From positions 1,054,001-1,118,000 of the forward strand of contig NZ_CP022961.1 of NCBI RefSeq assembly GCF_002285795.1: a stretch of 64,000 bases of DNA, in the 5' to 3' direction. How positions within the stretch are numbered: position 1 is the stretch's first letter; each line of letters starts with the position of its first letter. The translations under genes and the position numbers were made by a program. The notes below the pieces were generated by a model, which saw only the letters and a program-made list of their open reading frames with translations, was not told the origin of the DNA and did no database searches. Of the stretch, positions 9,332 through 17,964 are shown piece after piece. This stretch comes from Plantactinospora sp. KBS50 (lineage in GTDB: Bacteria; Actinomycetota; Actinomycetes; Mycobacteriales; Micromonosporaceae).

Positions 9332-11176
9332 TCAGCGCACCCGCCAGACCCAGACGTCGATGTCCCGGGTGGCCGGCCCGAGCAGTGCCTCCACGGTGCT
9401 GCGCAGGCTCTCCGGGTGCGGGGCGTCGTCGGCGAGCACCACGCAGGACGCGTTCCAGAATTCGAGGTCCTGCCGAGCCCGTTCGCGCTGCGTCGGGCCG
9501 ATCCGCGGGATGGTGCCGCTCCGCCCGACCTCGGCCAGCAGCGCGGAGGTGGGCTGCTTGTAGACGCCCAGCGAGGCGCCGTGCTCGTCGCCGTACGGCC
9601 CGATGAAGAAGCCCTCGGGCATGGCGAACCCGACGTTCTCGACGGCCGCCCAGCGCATCGCCCACGGGGCGTTGGGGGTGGGCAGCGGCACCGGCACCAG
9701 CACCCCGGTCGGGCGTACGCAGTCCCGCCAGTGCCCTGCCGTGAAGAACTCGGGGACCGGCGGCCGGCCGGTCGTCGGCAGCGGGCCGGGCAGCACCGGC
9801 AGGATCGCGGCGGCCAGCACGGCCGGCGCCACCCACCGGGCCCGGGACCAGCGCAGTGCGCGCGCCCGGTCGAGCGCCACCACCAGCACGATGGCCAGCA
9901 GCGGCGTGACGGCGAGGGCGAAGCGGATCGGCAGCGCGCCGTCGACCACCGGCAGGTCCAGCAACAGCGTGTACGGCGCGGTGATGTCGGTCCGGTGCCC
10001 GTTCACCACCAGGTGCGGCCCCAGCGACAGCGCGGTCATCACCACGGCGGCGGCGACGCAGGCCAGCACGATCCGGCGGCGCGCCAGCCAGAGCGCGGCG
10101 GCCAGGGCCAGCACCAGCAGCGGCCAGCCGAGGAAGGAGTTGTACTCGGACGCGCCGGTGCTCAGCCGTTCCGCGCTCGCGGTGCCGGCCAGCGACAGCG
10201 GTGAGAACGCCGGGAAGCTGGCCAGGTCGGCGGAGAAGTGGTGCGGGCTGAACATCCCGTTGCGGACCCCCTGGGGCCCCCGGAACTGGAACCAGAGCGG
10301 GATCATCAGCACGGCGATGGCGAGCAGGGCGGCCGTTGCCAGCCCGAGGACGAGGCCGGGCAGGACGCGCCAGGCCAGCCGGGGGGAGGTCAACCCGTAC
10401 ACCACGGTCACGATCGTCAGCGTCACGGCGGTCAGGAACAGCACCTCCTCGCCGATGAACACCTGGAGGGTGACCGCGCCGGCCAGCCCCAGCGCCGAGG
10501 TGAGGACGCGCCGCCAGTCCGGTCCCACCCGCCCGGCCGGGTCCGCCGGGTCGGCCGCCCGCACCATCCGCAGCACCAGCCACACCATCACCGGTACGAG
10601 CCACTGGGCGGTCATGTGCAGGTGGCTGTTGGACTGCGACACCATCCCCGGGCCGAAGCCGCAGAGCACGGCGCCGAGCGCCGCGGCCAGCCGGCTGGCC
10701 CGCAGGGTGCGGCTGAACAGCAGGTACCAGGCGACCGCCGTGCCGGCCAGGTTGCCGGCGGCGATCAGCGCGAACGTGGTCGCGGCGCCGAACAGCAGGG
10801 TGACCGGGGCGAAGACCATGCCGAGGGCCAGCACCGTGGTGTTGGCCATCAGGTTCACCCCGTCCGGCACGTTGAGCCGGTCGCTGAGCAGGCTGAAATC
10901 GCCGAGCAGCAGCCGGGCGTCGCTGGCCAGGAACCATTCGTAGAGGGTCTGGTCGGCGGGGTTCAGCGCCAGCACCCGGCTCGGCGGTGCGGGCCAGAGC
11001 CCATGGGTGATCCAGCCGGCAGCCAGCAGGAACAGCAGGCCGACTGCGAGGTCCAGCCGATGCGTACGCGCCATTGCGATCAATCGGTTTCGACGGAGTG
11101 ATGCGGTTTCCCGGGCCCTGGGCGGTGCGCTCACGCCGGTGTCGACCTCGTGCTCCGCTCGGGCTGTGCTGGTCAC
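9332..11176 (-). CDS. Large polytopic membrane protein, GT-C glycosyltransferase-like
   Basis: A 614-residue protein with about ten transmembrane helices and an extracytoplasmic C-terminal region (PEFFTAGHWRDCVRP onward). The first loop after helix 1 carries acidic residues (NPADQTLYEWFLASDARLLLGDFSLLSDRLNVPDGVNLM), a layout seen in GT-C fold glycosyltransferases that use polyprenyl-phosphate sugars. A sugar-transfer role is inferred and no family is proven. The start is GTG 11176: TAGGGT at 11189-11184 lies 7 nt upstream, so the mRNA is probably leaderless. A downstream ATG (MARTHRLD) 34 codons in is an alternative. It stands between the NDH-like gene (convergent) and tRNA-Leu (divergent). 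Confidence 0.75.
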   Translation of the reverse strand: MTSTARAEHEVDTGVSAPPRARETASLRRNRLIAMARTHRLDLAVGLLFLLAAGWITHGLWPAPPSRVLALNPADQTLYEWFLASDARLLLGDFSLLSDRLNVPDGVNLMANTTVLALGMVFAPVTLLFGAATTFALIAAGNLAGTAVAWYLLFSRTLRASRLAAALGAVLCGFGPGMVSQSNSHLHMTAQWLVPVMVWLVLRMVRAADPADPAGRVGPDWRRVLTSALGLAGAVTLQVFIGEEVLFLTAVTLTIVTVVYGLTSPRLAWRVLPGLVLGLATAALLAIAVLMIPLWFQFRGPQGVRNGMFSPHHFSADLASFPAFSPLSLAGTASAERLSTGASEYNSFLGWPLLVLALAAALWLARRRIVLACVAAAVVMTALSLGPHLVVNGHRTDITAPYTLLLDLPVVDGALPIRFALAVTPLLAIVLVVALDRARALRWSRARWVAPAVLAAAILPVLPGPLPTTGRPPVPEFFTAGHWRDCVRPTGVLVPVPLPTPNAPWAMRWAAVENVGFAMPEGFFIGPYGDEHGASLGVYKQPTSALLAEVGRSGTIPRIGPTQRERARQDLEFWNASCVVLADDAPHPESLRSTVEALLGPATRDIDVWVWRVR

Positions 11177-11183
11177 GGTTCCG

Positions 11184-11189
11184 ACCCTA
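11184..11189 (-). promoter_or_regulatory. -10 hexamer of a leaderless promoter (GT-C-like gene)
   Basis: TAGGGT on the minus strand ends 7 nt before the GTG start codon at 11176, the spacing expected if transcription starts at the start codon. No Shine-Dalgarno sequence is present between them. Confidence 0.5.
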
Positions 11190-11274
11190 GTGCCGAGGGG
11201 CCGCCGGGGTGCGCCGGGTGTGCTTCGACCCGCTACGGTGGCAGAACCGGACCGCGGCGCGGCCCCGGTGCCCG

Positions 11275-11355
11275 GCCCGGGTGGTGGAATGGCAGACACG
11301 GCCGCCTTAAAAGCGGCTGCCGCGAGGCGTGCGGGTTCGATCCCCGCCCCGGGCA
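11275..11355 (+). tRNA. tRNA-Leu (anticodon UAA)
   Basis: A complete class II cloverleaf of 81 nt. The acceptor arms are GCCCGGG (11275-11281) and CCCGGGC (11348-11354) with discriminator A at 11355. The D-arm contains TGGTGGAATGGCAGAC. The anticodon stem GCCGC/GCGGC flanks the loop CTTAAAA with anticodon TAA at 11308-11310. A long variable arm (TGCCGCGAGGCG) follows, then the T-loop GTTCGATCC. CCA is not encoded. It reads UUA and probably UUG codons. UUA is very rare in such genomes, where its tRNA can be developmentally regulated as bldA; this UAA anticodon is the one that decodes it. Confidence 0.95.
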
Positions 11356-11442
11356 CTCGGCGCGATATCGCCCGTGCTGGCGACCGCAGACTACCCTTGG
11401 AGTGCACGTTGTCGTGCCATGACCCCCGAGGGAGGCCAGGAA

Positions 11443-12294
11443 GTGAAGACCACCAACCCGGTGCTCGCCCGGTTCGGCCAGAATGCCGTCCAGGAGCGGA
11501 GCACCGGGTACGCACCCGGCGCCGGATACCAGCAGCCGGCGTACGGGCAGGGCTATCCGGGCGCCGGCCACCCCGAGACCGCCGGCTACCCCGGCCCCGC
11601 GTACCCGGCCTCACCCGTCGGCGCGCGGACGATGACGATCGACGACGTCGTCGTCAAGACCGTCACCCTGCTCGCCCTGCTGGCCGCCTCGGCCGCCGCC
11701 GCCTGGGTGCTCGTCCCGGACGCGCTGCTGGGTGCCGCCTGGATCGGCGCCGCGATCATCGGGCTGGTGCTCGGCCTGATCGTCTCGTTCTCCCGGGTCG
11801 CGAACCCGGCGCTGGTCGTCGCGTACGCGGTCGTCGAGGGCGTCTTCGTCGGCATGGTGAGCAAGTTCTTCACCTCCGTGCTCGGCTACCAGGGGATCGT
11901 CCTGCAGGCCGTGGTGGCGACCTTCGCGGTCTTCTTCGCCATGGCGATGCTCTACAAGGCCCGGGTCGTGCGGGCCACCCCGCGGTTCACCCGGATCGTC
12001 ATCGCGGCGATGGGCGGCCTGTTCGTGGCCATGCTGCTCAACTTCGTGCTGGCGCTGTTCGGGGTGGACACCGGGCTGCGCAGCGGCGGCCCGATCGCCA
12101 TCGGGTTCAGCCTGGTCTGCATCGTGGTGGCGGCGCTGAGCTTCGTGCTCAACTTCGCCCAGATCGAGGAGGGCATCCGGGCGGGGCTGCCCGAGCGCTA
12201 CTCGTGGACCGCCGCCTTCGGCATCCTGGTCGGGCTCGTCTGGCTCTACCTTGAGGTGCTGCGGCTGCTCAGCTACTTCCAGGGCGACGACTGA
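11443..12294 (+). CDS. Bax inhibitor-1 / YccA family membrane protein
   Basis: A 283-residue protein. It has a cytoplasmic N-terminus rich in Gly, Tyr, Pro and Gln with repeated G-Y-P motifs (about 25-60), then seven hydrophobic segments from about residue 70 on, with the family's GVFVGMVSKFF and FNFAQIEEGI-type segments (here LNFAQIEEGIRAGLPERYSW). BI-1/YccA proteins are pH-sensitive calcium leak channels or regulators of membrane proteases; which applies here is unknown. The start is GTG 11443 with GGAGG 7 nt upstream. A small gene follows after 2 nt and is probably cotranscribed. Confidence 0.9.
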   Translation: MKTTNPVLARFGQNAVQERSTGYAPGAGYQQPAYGQGYPGAGHPETAGYPGPAYPASPVGARTMTIDDVVVKTVTLLALLAASAAAAWVLVPDALLGAAWIGAAIIGLVLGLIVSFSRVANPALVVAYAVVEGVFVGMVSKFFTSVLGYQGIVLQAVVATFAVFFAMAMLYKARVVRATPRFTRIVIAAMGGLFVAMLLNFVLALFGVDTGLRSGGPIAIGFSLVCIVVAALSFVLNFAQIEEGIRAGLPERYSWTAAFGILVGLVWLYLEVLRLLSYFQGDD

Positions 12295-12296
12295 CC

Positions 12297-12665
12297 GTGA
12301 CCGACCGGGGCACCGGCGGCCCGGGATCCACCGGGTCGCCGCCACTGGCCGAGGCCGAGCTGAGCAGGGCGGTCGACGTCCTGGTCCGGCAGGTCGGGCA
12401 CTGGGAGGCGCCGCGCTGGGCCGCCAAGGCCGAGCGCGGCAACGCCGCCCGGGCCGATCTGATGCACCGGCTGGTGCAGGAGATCGCGAACCGGGCGGCC
12501 GACGCGGCCGGCGAGCCGCGCCGGACCGTACCCCGGCTGGACAACGACCTGGCGCTGCCCGATCAGCTCCGGGTGGTGGCCGCCGACCTGGCGGCCGCGC
12601 GGCCGCCGGAGGCGGTGCTGGACGCCGCCGCCGCGCAGGTGCGGGCCACCCGGCTCGCGCTGTAG
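12297..12665 (+). CDS. Conserved hypothetical protein
   Basis: A 122-residue soluble protein, mostly helical, with no recognised domain. The N-terminus is Gly/Pro/Ser-rich; the core holds VLVRQVGHWEAPRWAAKAERG and LVQEIANRAADAAGEP, then VPRLDNDLALPDQLRVVAADLAA. The start is GTG 12297, two bases after the BI-1 stop, so it is likely translated by reinitiation. It ends before a strong palindrome shared with the convergent thiolase gene. Confidence 0.65.
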   Translation: MTDRGTGGPGSTGSPPLAEAELSRAVDVLVRQVGHWEAPRWAAKAERGNAARADLMHRLVQEIANRAADAAGEPRRTVPRLDNDLALPDQLRVVAADLAAARPPEAVLDAAAAQVRATRLAL

Positions 12666-12706
12666 GCGCTCGCGTTGCCGGTGGTGTCCGTCTGGCGCCG
12701 GCTGTC

Positions 12707-12740
12707 GGTGGTGTCCCGCCGGCGCCGGCGGGACACCACC
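12707..12740. terminator. 34-bp perfect palindrome, bidirectional terminator
   Basis: A 17-nt arm beginning GGTGGTGTCCCGCC at 12707-12723 is followed without a gap by its exact reverse complement at 12724-12740. It lies between two convergent genes, 42 nt after one stop and 5 nt from the other. There is no T-tract on either side, as is usual in high-GC actinobacteria. A shorter copy of the arm (GGTGGTGTCC at 12680-12689) precedes it. Confidence 0.8.
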
Positions 12741-12744
12741 GCGG

Positions 12745-14007
12745 TCAGCTCAGCCGTTCCAGCACCATGGCCATGCCCTGACCGCCGCCCACGCACATGG
12801 TCTCCAGCCCGACCGTCCGGTCGTGCCAGTCCAGGGCGTTGAGCAGGGTGCCGGTGATCCGCGCGCCGGTCATCCCGAACGGGTGGCCGACGGCGATCGC
12901 CCCGCCCATCACGTTCAGCTTCTCCAGCGGGATTCCGAGCTGCCGGTACGACGGGATGACCTGCGCCGCGAACGCCTCGTTGATCTCCACGAGGTCCACG
13001 TCGTCGATGCTCATCCCGGCGCGGGCCAGCGCCTGCCGGGACGCCTCGACCGGGCCGAGGCCCATGATCTCCGGCGACAGCGCGGTGACCCCGGTGGAGA
13101 CGATCCGGGCCAGCGGGGTGATGCCGAGGTCCCGGGCGCGCTGCTCGCTCATCACGACCACCGCGGCGGCCCCGTCGTTCAGCGGGCAGCAGTTGCCGGC
13201 GGTGATCCGGCCGTCGGGGCGGAACACCGGCTTGAGGCCGGCGACGCCCTCCAGGGTCACCCCCGCGCGGGGGCCGTCGTCGGTGCTCACCACGGCGCCC
13301 GACGGGGTGCTGACCGGGGTGATCTCCCGGGCCCAGAAGCCGTCGGCGATGGCCTTCTCGGCGAGGTTCTGGCTGCGTACCCCGAACTCGTCCATCTCGG
13401 CGCGGCTCACGTCGTACACCTGGGCCAGGTTCTCCGCGGTCTGGCCCATCGCGAGGTAGACGTCGGGCAGGTCGCCGTCGGCCCGCGGGTCGGTCCAGGT
13501 GGCGGTGCCGCCGGCGGCCCGGGCCGCGGACCGCTCGCGGGCCGACGCGAACCGCGGGTTCTCCCACCCGCCACCGACCAGCGCCTGCGCCTCCGGCGGC
13601 AGGCCGTCGGAGTTGCCCCGGGCGTACCGGGAGACGGCCTCCACCCCGGCGGAGACGAAGACGTCGCCCTCGCCGGCCGCGATGGCGTGGAACGCCATCC
13701 GGGTGGTCTGCAACGACGAGGCGCAGTAGCGGGTCAGCGTGGCGCCGGGCAGGCCGTCCAGGCCGAGCAGCGTGGCGACCACCCGGGCCATGTTGAAGCC
13801 CTGTTCCCCGCCGGGCAGCCCGCAGCCCAGGTACAGGTCGTCGATGGTGGTCGCGTCCAGCTGCGGCACCTTGTCCAGGGCGGCGCGTACGACGCTGGCG
13901 GCGAGGTCGTCCGGCCGCAGCTCCCGCAGCGAGCCCTTGTGGGCGCGCCCGATCGGCGAGCGGGCGGTGGCGACGATGACGGCGGTCCGGGACGGGTCGG
14001 TCGGCAT
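12745..14007 (-). CDS. fadA: Acetyl-CoA C-acyltransferase (thiolase)
   Basis: A 420-residue thiolase with all catalytic elements. The acyl-accepting cysteine is Cys95 in TRYCASSLQT, the active-site histidine is in AVGHPFGMTG (about 375), and the second cysteine is in the C-terminal CVGGGQGMAM. It catalyses thiolytic cleavage of 3-ketoacyl-CoA or the reverse condensation. The position next to SGNH hydrolases and cbs matches fadA3 (Rv1074c) in M. tuberculosis, so a beta-oxidation role is likely. The start is ATG 14007, preceded by GTGGGGGC. Its 3' end is convergent with the 12297 gene. Confidence 0.93.
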   Translation of the reverse strand: MPTDPSRTAVIVATARSPIGRAHKGSLRELRPDDLAASVVRAALDKVPQLDATTIDDLYLGCGLPGGEQGFNMARVVATLLGLDGLPGATLTRYCASSLQTTRMAFHAIAAGEGDVFVSAGVEAVSRYARGNSDGLPPEAQALVGGGWENPRFASARERSAARAAGGTATWTDPRADGDLPDVYLAMGQTAENLAQVYDVSRAEMDEFGVRSQNLAEKAIADGFWAREITPVSTPSGAVVSTDDGPRAGVTLEGVAGLKPVFRPDGRITAGNCCPLNDGAAAVVVMSEQRARDLGITPLARIVSTGVTALSPEIMGLGPVEASRQALARAGMSIDDVDLVEINEAFAAQVIPSYRQLGIPLEKLNVMGGAIAVGHPFGMTGARITGTLLNALDWHDRTVGLETMCVGGGQGMAMVLERLS

Positions 14008-14062
14008 GCCCCCACGTTAACCCGTGGGTAACTTGCCGGGAAGGGGACCGGCCCGGCCGTGA

Positions 14063-14878
14063 CTAGCTGCGGCTGGCCACGGCGGCGGCCTCGGCCACGG
14101 CCGGCAGCAACGCGTGCGCCCACACCCGGTAACCGTCGGCCGAGGGGTGGTAGCCGTCGTGGCAGAGGGTGCCCGCGTCCGCCCGGAAGACCGGCCCGGC
14201 CACGGCCGCAAGATCGACCACGGTGCCGCCGCCGGCGCGTACCGCGTCGGCCTGCGCCGCCGCCGTACGCCGGCCGAACCACCCGGCGAGCTGCCGCAGC
14301 GGCGGCGCGATGGCCCGGACGGCGCCGAGGTCCGGACAGGTGCCGACCACCACCTCGACCCGGGCGATGCGCAACCGGCGGACGGCGGCGTGCAGGTAGC
14401 CGGCGGACTCGACCGGGCGGCGCAGGCCGGCGGCGTCGGCCGCCCCCACGAGGATCACCGCCACGTCCGGTTTCGGACCCAGCAGCGCCCGGGCCACCTG
14501 GGTGGCCAGATCGGTCGAGCGGGAGCCCACCACGCCGACGCTGGACAACTGCACCAGGCGCCGGCCCGCGCCGGCCCGGCCGGAGCCCTCGGCGAGCAGC
14601 CGGGCGAGCTGTCCGCCGACCGTGTCCTCCACCCGGTCGACCCCCACGCCCAGCGCGGCCGAGTCGCCCAGCAGCACCAGGCGCAGCGGGGGAGCGCCGG
14701 TCGGACCCACCGAGCAGCGCAGCGCCAGCCGCGGGTCCGGCTGCGCGTACCGGCGGGTGCCGGCCAGCACGGCCTCACCGGCCAGCACGGCCGTGCCGCC
14801 GACCGCGCCGGCGAGCAACGTCATGATCGTCGCCCGGCCGAGCCGGGCGGCGATGGTCCCGAGGGCGGAGCCGGTCAT
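14063..14878 (-). CDS. SGNH/GDSL hydrolase family protein with altered block III
   Basis: A 271-residue protein with an N-terminal membrane anchor (LLAGAVGGTAVLAGEAVLAG). Block I is VLLGDSAALGVGV (catalytic Ser), and block V is HDGYHPSADGY (Asp and His). Block III reads VGAADAAG, so the oxyanion-hole Asn of GxND is replaced by Ala, unlike the paralogue upstream, which has GGND. Activity may be reduced or altered. Its start overlaps the upstream paralogue's stop (ATGA). Rv1075c is the likely counterpart in M. tuberculosis. The substrate is unknown; exported esterase or lipase activity is inferred. Confidence 0.8.
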   Translation of the reverse strand: MTGSALGTIAARLGRATIMTLLAGAVGGTAVLAGEAVLAGTRRYAQPDPRLALRCSVGPTGAPPLRLVLLGDSAALGVGVDRVEDTVGGQLARLLAEGSGRAGAGRRLVQLSSVGVVGSRSTDLATQVARALLGPKPDVAVILVGAADAAGLRRPVESAGYLHAAVRRLRIARVEVVVGTCPDLGAVRAIAPPLRQLAGWFGRRTAAAQADAVRAGGGTVVDLAAVAGPVFRADAGTLCHDGYHPSADGYRVWAHALLPAVAEAAAVASRS

Positions 14879-15918
14879 GTCACACCCTCCTCAACGGGCG
14901 ACGCAACGGCGGCACCCCGGGCACGCCAGAAGCTCGGGCGGCGACGCCGCAGCCGCGCCCACCGGCCGGCCGGCCCCCGGTCCCGGCCGCCGAGCCGGGC
15001 CGCGCTGACCTCGGTCCCGGCGTGCCGGGCGGCGACCTGAGCCGCCGCCGGAAGCGACCGTACGCCACCCCGGTCCTGCGGACCAGCCGGAACACCGCCG
15101 GCGCCGGCCAGCGCCGACAGCGCCGTGGGCAGCAGCGCGGCGGCGGCGATGGCGTACCCCTCGGCGGACGGGTGGAAGTGGTCCCAGGCGAACATCCGGG
15201 TCGGCTCGGCGGCGAACCGCGGCCCGAGCAGGTCTCCGAGCGAGACCGTCCAGCCGCCGGCCTCCACCACCGCCACCGTCTGCGCGGCGGCCAACTGCCG
15301 GCTCCAGCGGCGGGCCAGCCAGCGCAGCGGCGGCTTGATCGGCTGGATGGCGCCCAGGTCGGGGCAGGTGCCCACGACCACCTCGGCGCCGGCGTCGCGC
15401 AGCGTCCGCACGGCGGTCACCAGGTGCCCGACCGCGACCGGCAGCGGGGTCCGGTTGGTCACGTCGTTGCCGCCGACGAGGATCACCGCGAGATCGGGCC
15501 GATGCTCCAGCGCGGCGTCGACCTGCGGGACCAGGCCGGCCGAGAGCGCGCCCACCACCGCGAACCGGTGCAGCCGGACCGGCCGGTGCAGCCGGCGGGA
15601 GATGCCGGTGGCCAGCAGGGCGCCGGGCGTCTCCCGGGGGCGGTGTACGCCGTATCCGGCGGCCGACGAGTCCCCGAGGACCACGAGCGTCAGGGGCGGG
15701 CCGGGGAACCGGGCGCCGTACACCCCGTCGCCGCGCGGCGGCGGCTCCTGCGCCTGCGGGATCACCCGGCGCGCCTGCCGGGCCTGCCCGATCAGCACAC
15801 CGGAGGCCGTGAGCACCGTCACCGCGGTCGCCCCGGCCCCGAAGACCACCAGCTTGGCCGCCCGCCGCACCAGCGCCCACGGCGCGACGCCCCCGGATAC
15901 CGCCGCGGCCTGACCCAT
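14875..15918 (-). CDS. SGNH/GDSL hydrolase family protein
   Basis: A 347-residue membrane-anchored hydrolase. The N-terminal hydrophobic segment is about 17-40 (AKLVVFGAGATAVTVLTASGVLIG). All four SGNH blocks are intact: VVLGDSSAAGYG, then GALSAGL, then VGGNDVTN, then WDHFHPSAEGY. The C-terminal 60 residues are Arg/Gly/Ala-rich and probably disordered. Family members hydrolyse esters or remove O-acetyl groups from envelope glycans. The start is ATG 15918, preceded by GGGGGGCGCTTG. It is cotranscribed with the downstream paralogue, whose start lies inside its stop codon. Confidence 0.82.
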   Translation of the reverse strand: MGQAAAVSGGVAPWALVRRAAKLVVFGAGATAVTVLTASGVLIGQARQARRVIPQAQEPPPRGDGVYGARFPGPPLTLVVLGDSSAAGYGVHRPRETPGALLATGISRRLHRPVRLHRFAVVGALSAGLVPQVDAALEHRPDLAVILVGGNDVTNRTPLPVAVGHLVTAVRTLRDAGAEVVVGTCPDLGAIQPIKPPLRWLARRWSRQLAAAQTVAVVEAGGWTVSLGDLLGPRFAAEPTRMFAWDHFHPSAEGYAIAAAALLPTALSALAGAGGVPAGPQDRGGVRSLPAAAQVAARHAGTEVSAARLGGRDRGPAGRWARLRRRRPSFWRARGAAVASPVEEGVT

Positions 15919-16100
15919 CAAGCGCCCCCCGCCGTAGGTGAAACCGTCCGCCTGGTTCGAGGCTATCGCGGCCGGCTGGCACCGTGCTGTCTGCGATACG
16001 GCGTTTGCCCACTGCAACGGCGTCCGTGCCGGTGTCCCGGGCGCCGTGCCGGTGTCGTACCGGGGGCGCATGATGGATGACGGAGAAGGAGGGTGCCGAC

Positions 16101-16457
16101 ATGGCCAAGACTCTCAAGCGCGCGGCGGCTTTCACGGCCCTGGCCCGGGCGCTGACCGCCGGGGCTCGCGGTGGCCCGTCCCTGGGCACCCGGCTGGCGG
16201 CGCTGCCGCGGATGGTCCGGGCGACGAGCCGCGGCGAGTACGACGGCGGCCTGCGGATCGCGATGATCGCCGCGGCCACGGCGTACGTGGTGTCGCCCAT
16301 CGACCTGGTCCCCGAGGCGTTCCTCATGGTGCTCGGGCTGGTCGACGACGCCGTCATGGTCACCTGGCTGGCCGGCGCCGTGCTGTCGGAGACCGAGCGC
16401 TTCCTGGCCTGGGAGGCCCACCGGGCGGCCGTCATCCCCGGGCACGCCGTGCACTGA
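16101..16457 (+). CDS. DUF1232 (YkvA-like) membrane protein
   Basis: A 118-residue protein with the DUF1232 core: IAMIAAATAYVVSPIDLVPEAF (a helix followed by the diagnostic SPIDLVPE) then LGLVDDAVMVTWLAGAVLSE. Function is unknown. The start is ATG 16101, with GAAGGAGGG ending 8 nt upstream. It is divergent from the SGNH pair and upstream of cbs. Confidence 0.85.
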   Translation: MAKTLKRAAAFTALARALTAGARGGPSLGTRLAALPRMVRATSRGEYDGGLRIAMIAAATAYVVSPIDLVPEAFLMVLGLVDDAVMVTWLAGAVLSETERFLAWEAHRAAVIPGHAVH

Positions 16458-16461
16458 CGCC

Positions 16462-16482
16462 ACGTACCCTGGTCGGGTACGT
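16462..16482 (+). promoter_or_regulatory. Hairpin in the cbs upstream region
   Basis: ACGTACCC and GGGTACGT are perfect 8-bp inverted repeats around TGGTC, located between the DUF1232 stop and the cbs start. It could terminate the first gene or be an operator of cbs. TACCCT inside it also resembles a -10 hexamer. The role is not resolved. Confidence 0.4.
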
Positions 16483-16583
16483 CCCCACGCAGGCCGGCCG
16501 CCTGCCGGTGCACCCCGATGGCGTCGCTGCCCGCGCTCGGCAGAGCCGTGCGGCCGAGCTGCCGAACGAGAGAGGCGCCCGGA

Positions 16584-17954
16584 GTGCGGTACTACGACAA
16601 TGTGGTCGAGATGATCGGCAACACCCCGCTGGTGCGGCTGCGCAACGTCACCGAGGGCATCCAGGCCACCGTCCTGGCCAAGGTGGAATACCTCAACCCG
16701 GGCGGTTCGGTGAAGGACCGGATCGCGCTGCGGATGGTGGAGGACGCGGAGGCGGCCGGGATTCTCCGGCCGGGCGGCACGATCGTCGAACCGACCAGCG
16801 GTAACACGGGCGTCGGGCTGGCCCTGGTGGCCCAGCTACGCGGCTACCGGTGCGTGTTCGTCTGCCCGGACAAGGTCAGCCAGGACAAGCAGGACGTGCT
16901 TCGGGCCTACGGCGCCGAGGTCGTGGTCTGCCCCACGGCCGTCGCCCCGGAGGACCCGCGCTCCTACTACAACGTGTCGGACCGGTTGGCCCGGGAGATC
17001 CCCGGCGCCTGGAAGCCCGACCAGTACGCGAACCCGGCCAACCCGCGCTCGCACTACGAGACCACCGGCCCCGAGGTGTGGGACCAGACGGCCGGCCGGA
17101 TCACCCACTTCGTCGCGGGGGTCGGCACCGGCGGCACCGTGACCGGCATCGGCCGGTACCTCAAGGAGGTGTCCGAGGACGCCGTGCGGGTGGTCGGCGC
17201 GGACCCGGAGGGCTCGGTCTACTCGGGCGGCACCGGCCGGCCGTACCTCGTCGAGGGGGTGGGCGAGGACTTCTGGCCGGAGACGTACGACCGGAAGATC
17301 TGCGACGAGATCGTGGAGGTGTCGGACAAGGACTCGTTCGACATGACCCGGCGGCTGGCCCGCGAGGAAGGGCTGCTGGTCGGTGGCTCCTGCGGGATGG
17401 CCACGGTGGCGGCGCTGGAGGTGGCCCGCCGGGCCGGACCGGACGACGTGGTGGTGGTCCTGCTGCCGGACAGCGGCAAGGGCTACCTGTCCAAGATCTT
17501 CAACGACGACTGGATGGCCCGGTACGGCTTCCTGGCCACCGGCGGCAGTGAGGCGACCGTGGCCGAGGCGCTGGCCAAGAAGCCGGGCGGGTTGCCGGAA
17601 CTGGTGCACGTGCACCCGACGGAGACGGTCCGGGACGCCATCGACTACATGCGCGAGTACGGCGTCTCGCAGCTGCCGGTGCTCAAGGCCGAGCCGCCGG
17701 TGGTGACGGGCGAGGTGGCCGGGTCGATCGCCGAGCGGGACCTGCTCGACGCCCTGTTCACCGGCCAGGCACACCTGCACGACACGATCGAACGGCACAT
17801 GGGCGACCCGCTGCCGATGATCGGCGGCGGCCAGCCGGTGAGCGAGGCGGTCGACCTGCTGGAGAAGTCGGACGCCGCGCTGGTGCTCGTCGACGGCAAG
17901 CCCAAGGGCGTACTGACCCGCCAGGACCTGCTGGCCCACCTCGGCGCCCGGTAG
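16584..17954 (+). CDS. cbs: Cystathionine beta-synthase
   Basis: A 456-residue PLP enzyme condensing serine and homocysteine to cystathionine. The PLP lysine is Lys44 in GGSVKDR; TSGNTG (71-76) grips the substrate carboxylate, GTGGT binds the PLP phosphate, and GGSCGMAT completes the fold. The C-terminal part (from about 335) holds a pair of CBS domains, the second ending in LVLVDGKPKGVLTRQDLLAHL. It matches Rv1077 of M. tuberculosis in length and context. With metB at 26764 it would give transsulfuration. The start is GTG 16584, with AGAGG 8 nt upstream. O-acetylserine sulfhydrylase is less likely given the CBS domains. Confidence 0.95.
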   Translation: MRYYDNVVEMIGNTPLVRLRNVTEGIQATVLAKVEYLNPGGSVKDRIALRMVEDAEAAGILRPGGTIVEPTSGNTGVGLALVAQLRGYRCVFVCPDKVSQDKQDVLRAYGAEVVVCPTAVAPEDPRSYYNVSDRLAREIPGAWKPDQYANPANPRSHYETTGPEVWDQTAGRITHFVAGVGTGGTVTGIGRYLKEVSEDAVRVVGADPEGSVYSGGTGRPYLVEGVGEDFWPETYDRKICDEIVEVSDKDSFDMTRRLAREEGLLVGGSCGMATVAALEVARRAGPDDVVVVLLPDSGKGYLSKIFNDDWMARYGFLATGGSEATVAEALAKKPGGLPELVHVHPTETVRDAIDYMREYGVSQLPVLKAEPPVVTGEVAGSIAERDLLDALFTGQAHLHDTIERHMGDPLPMIGGGQPVSEAVDLLEKSDAALVLVDGKPKGVLTRQDLLAHLGAR

Positions 17955-17964
17955 CGGGCGGGTT

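Noticed and set aside
11275-11355. tRNA-Leu as an integration site
   Set aside because: I see no second copy of its 3' end and no integrase in the window.
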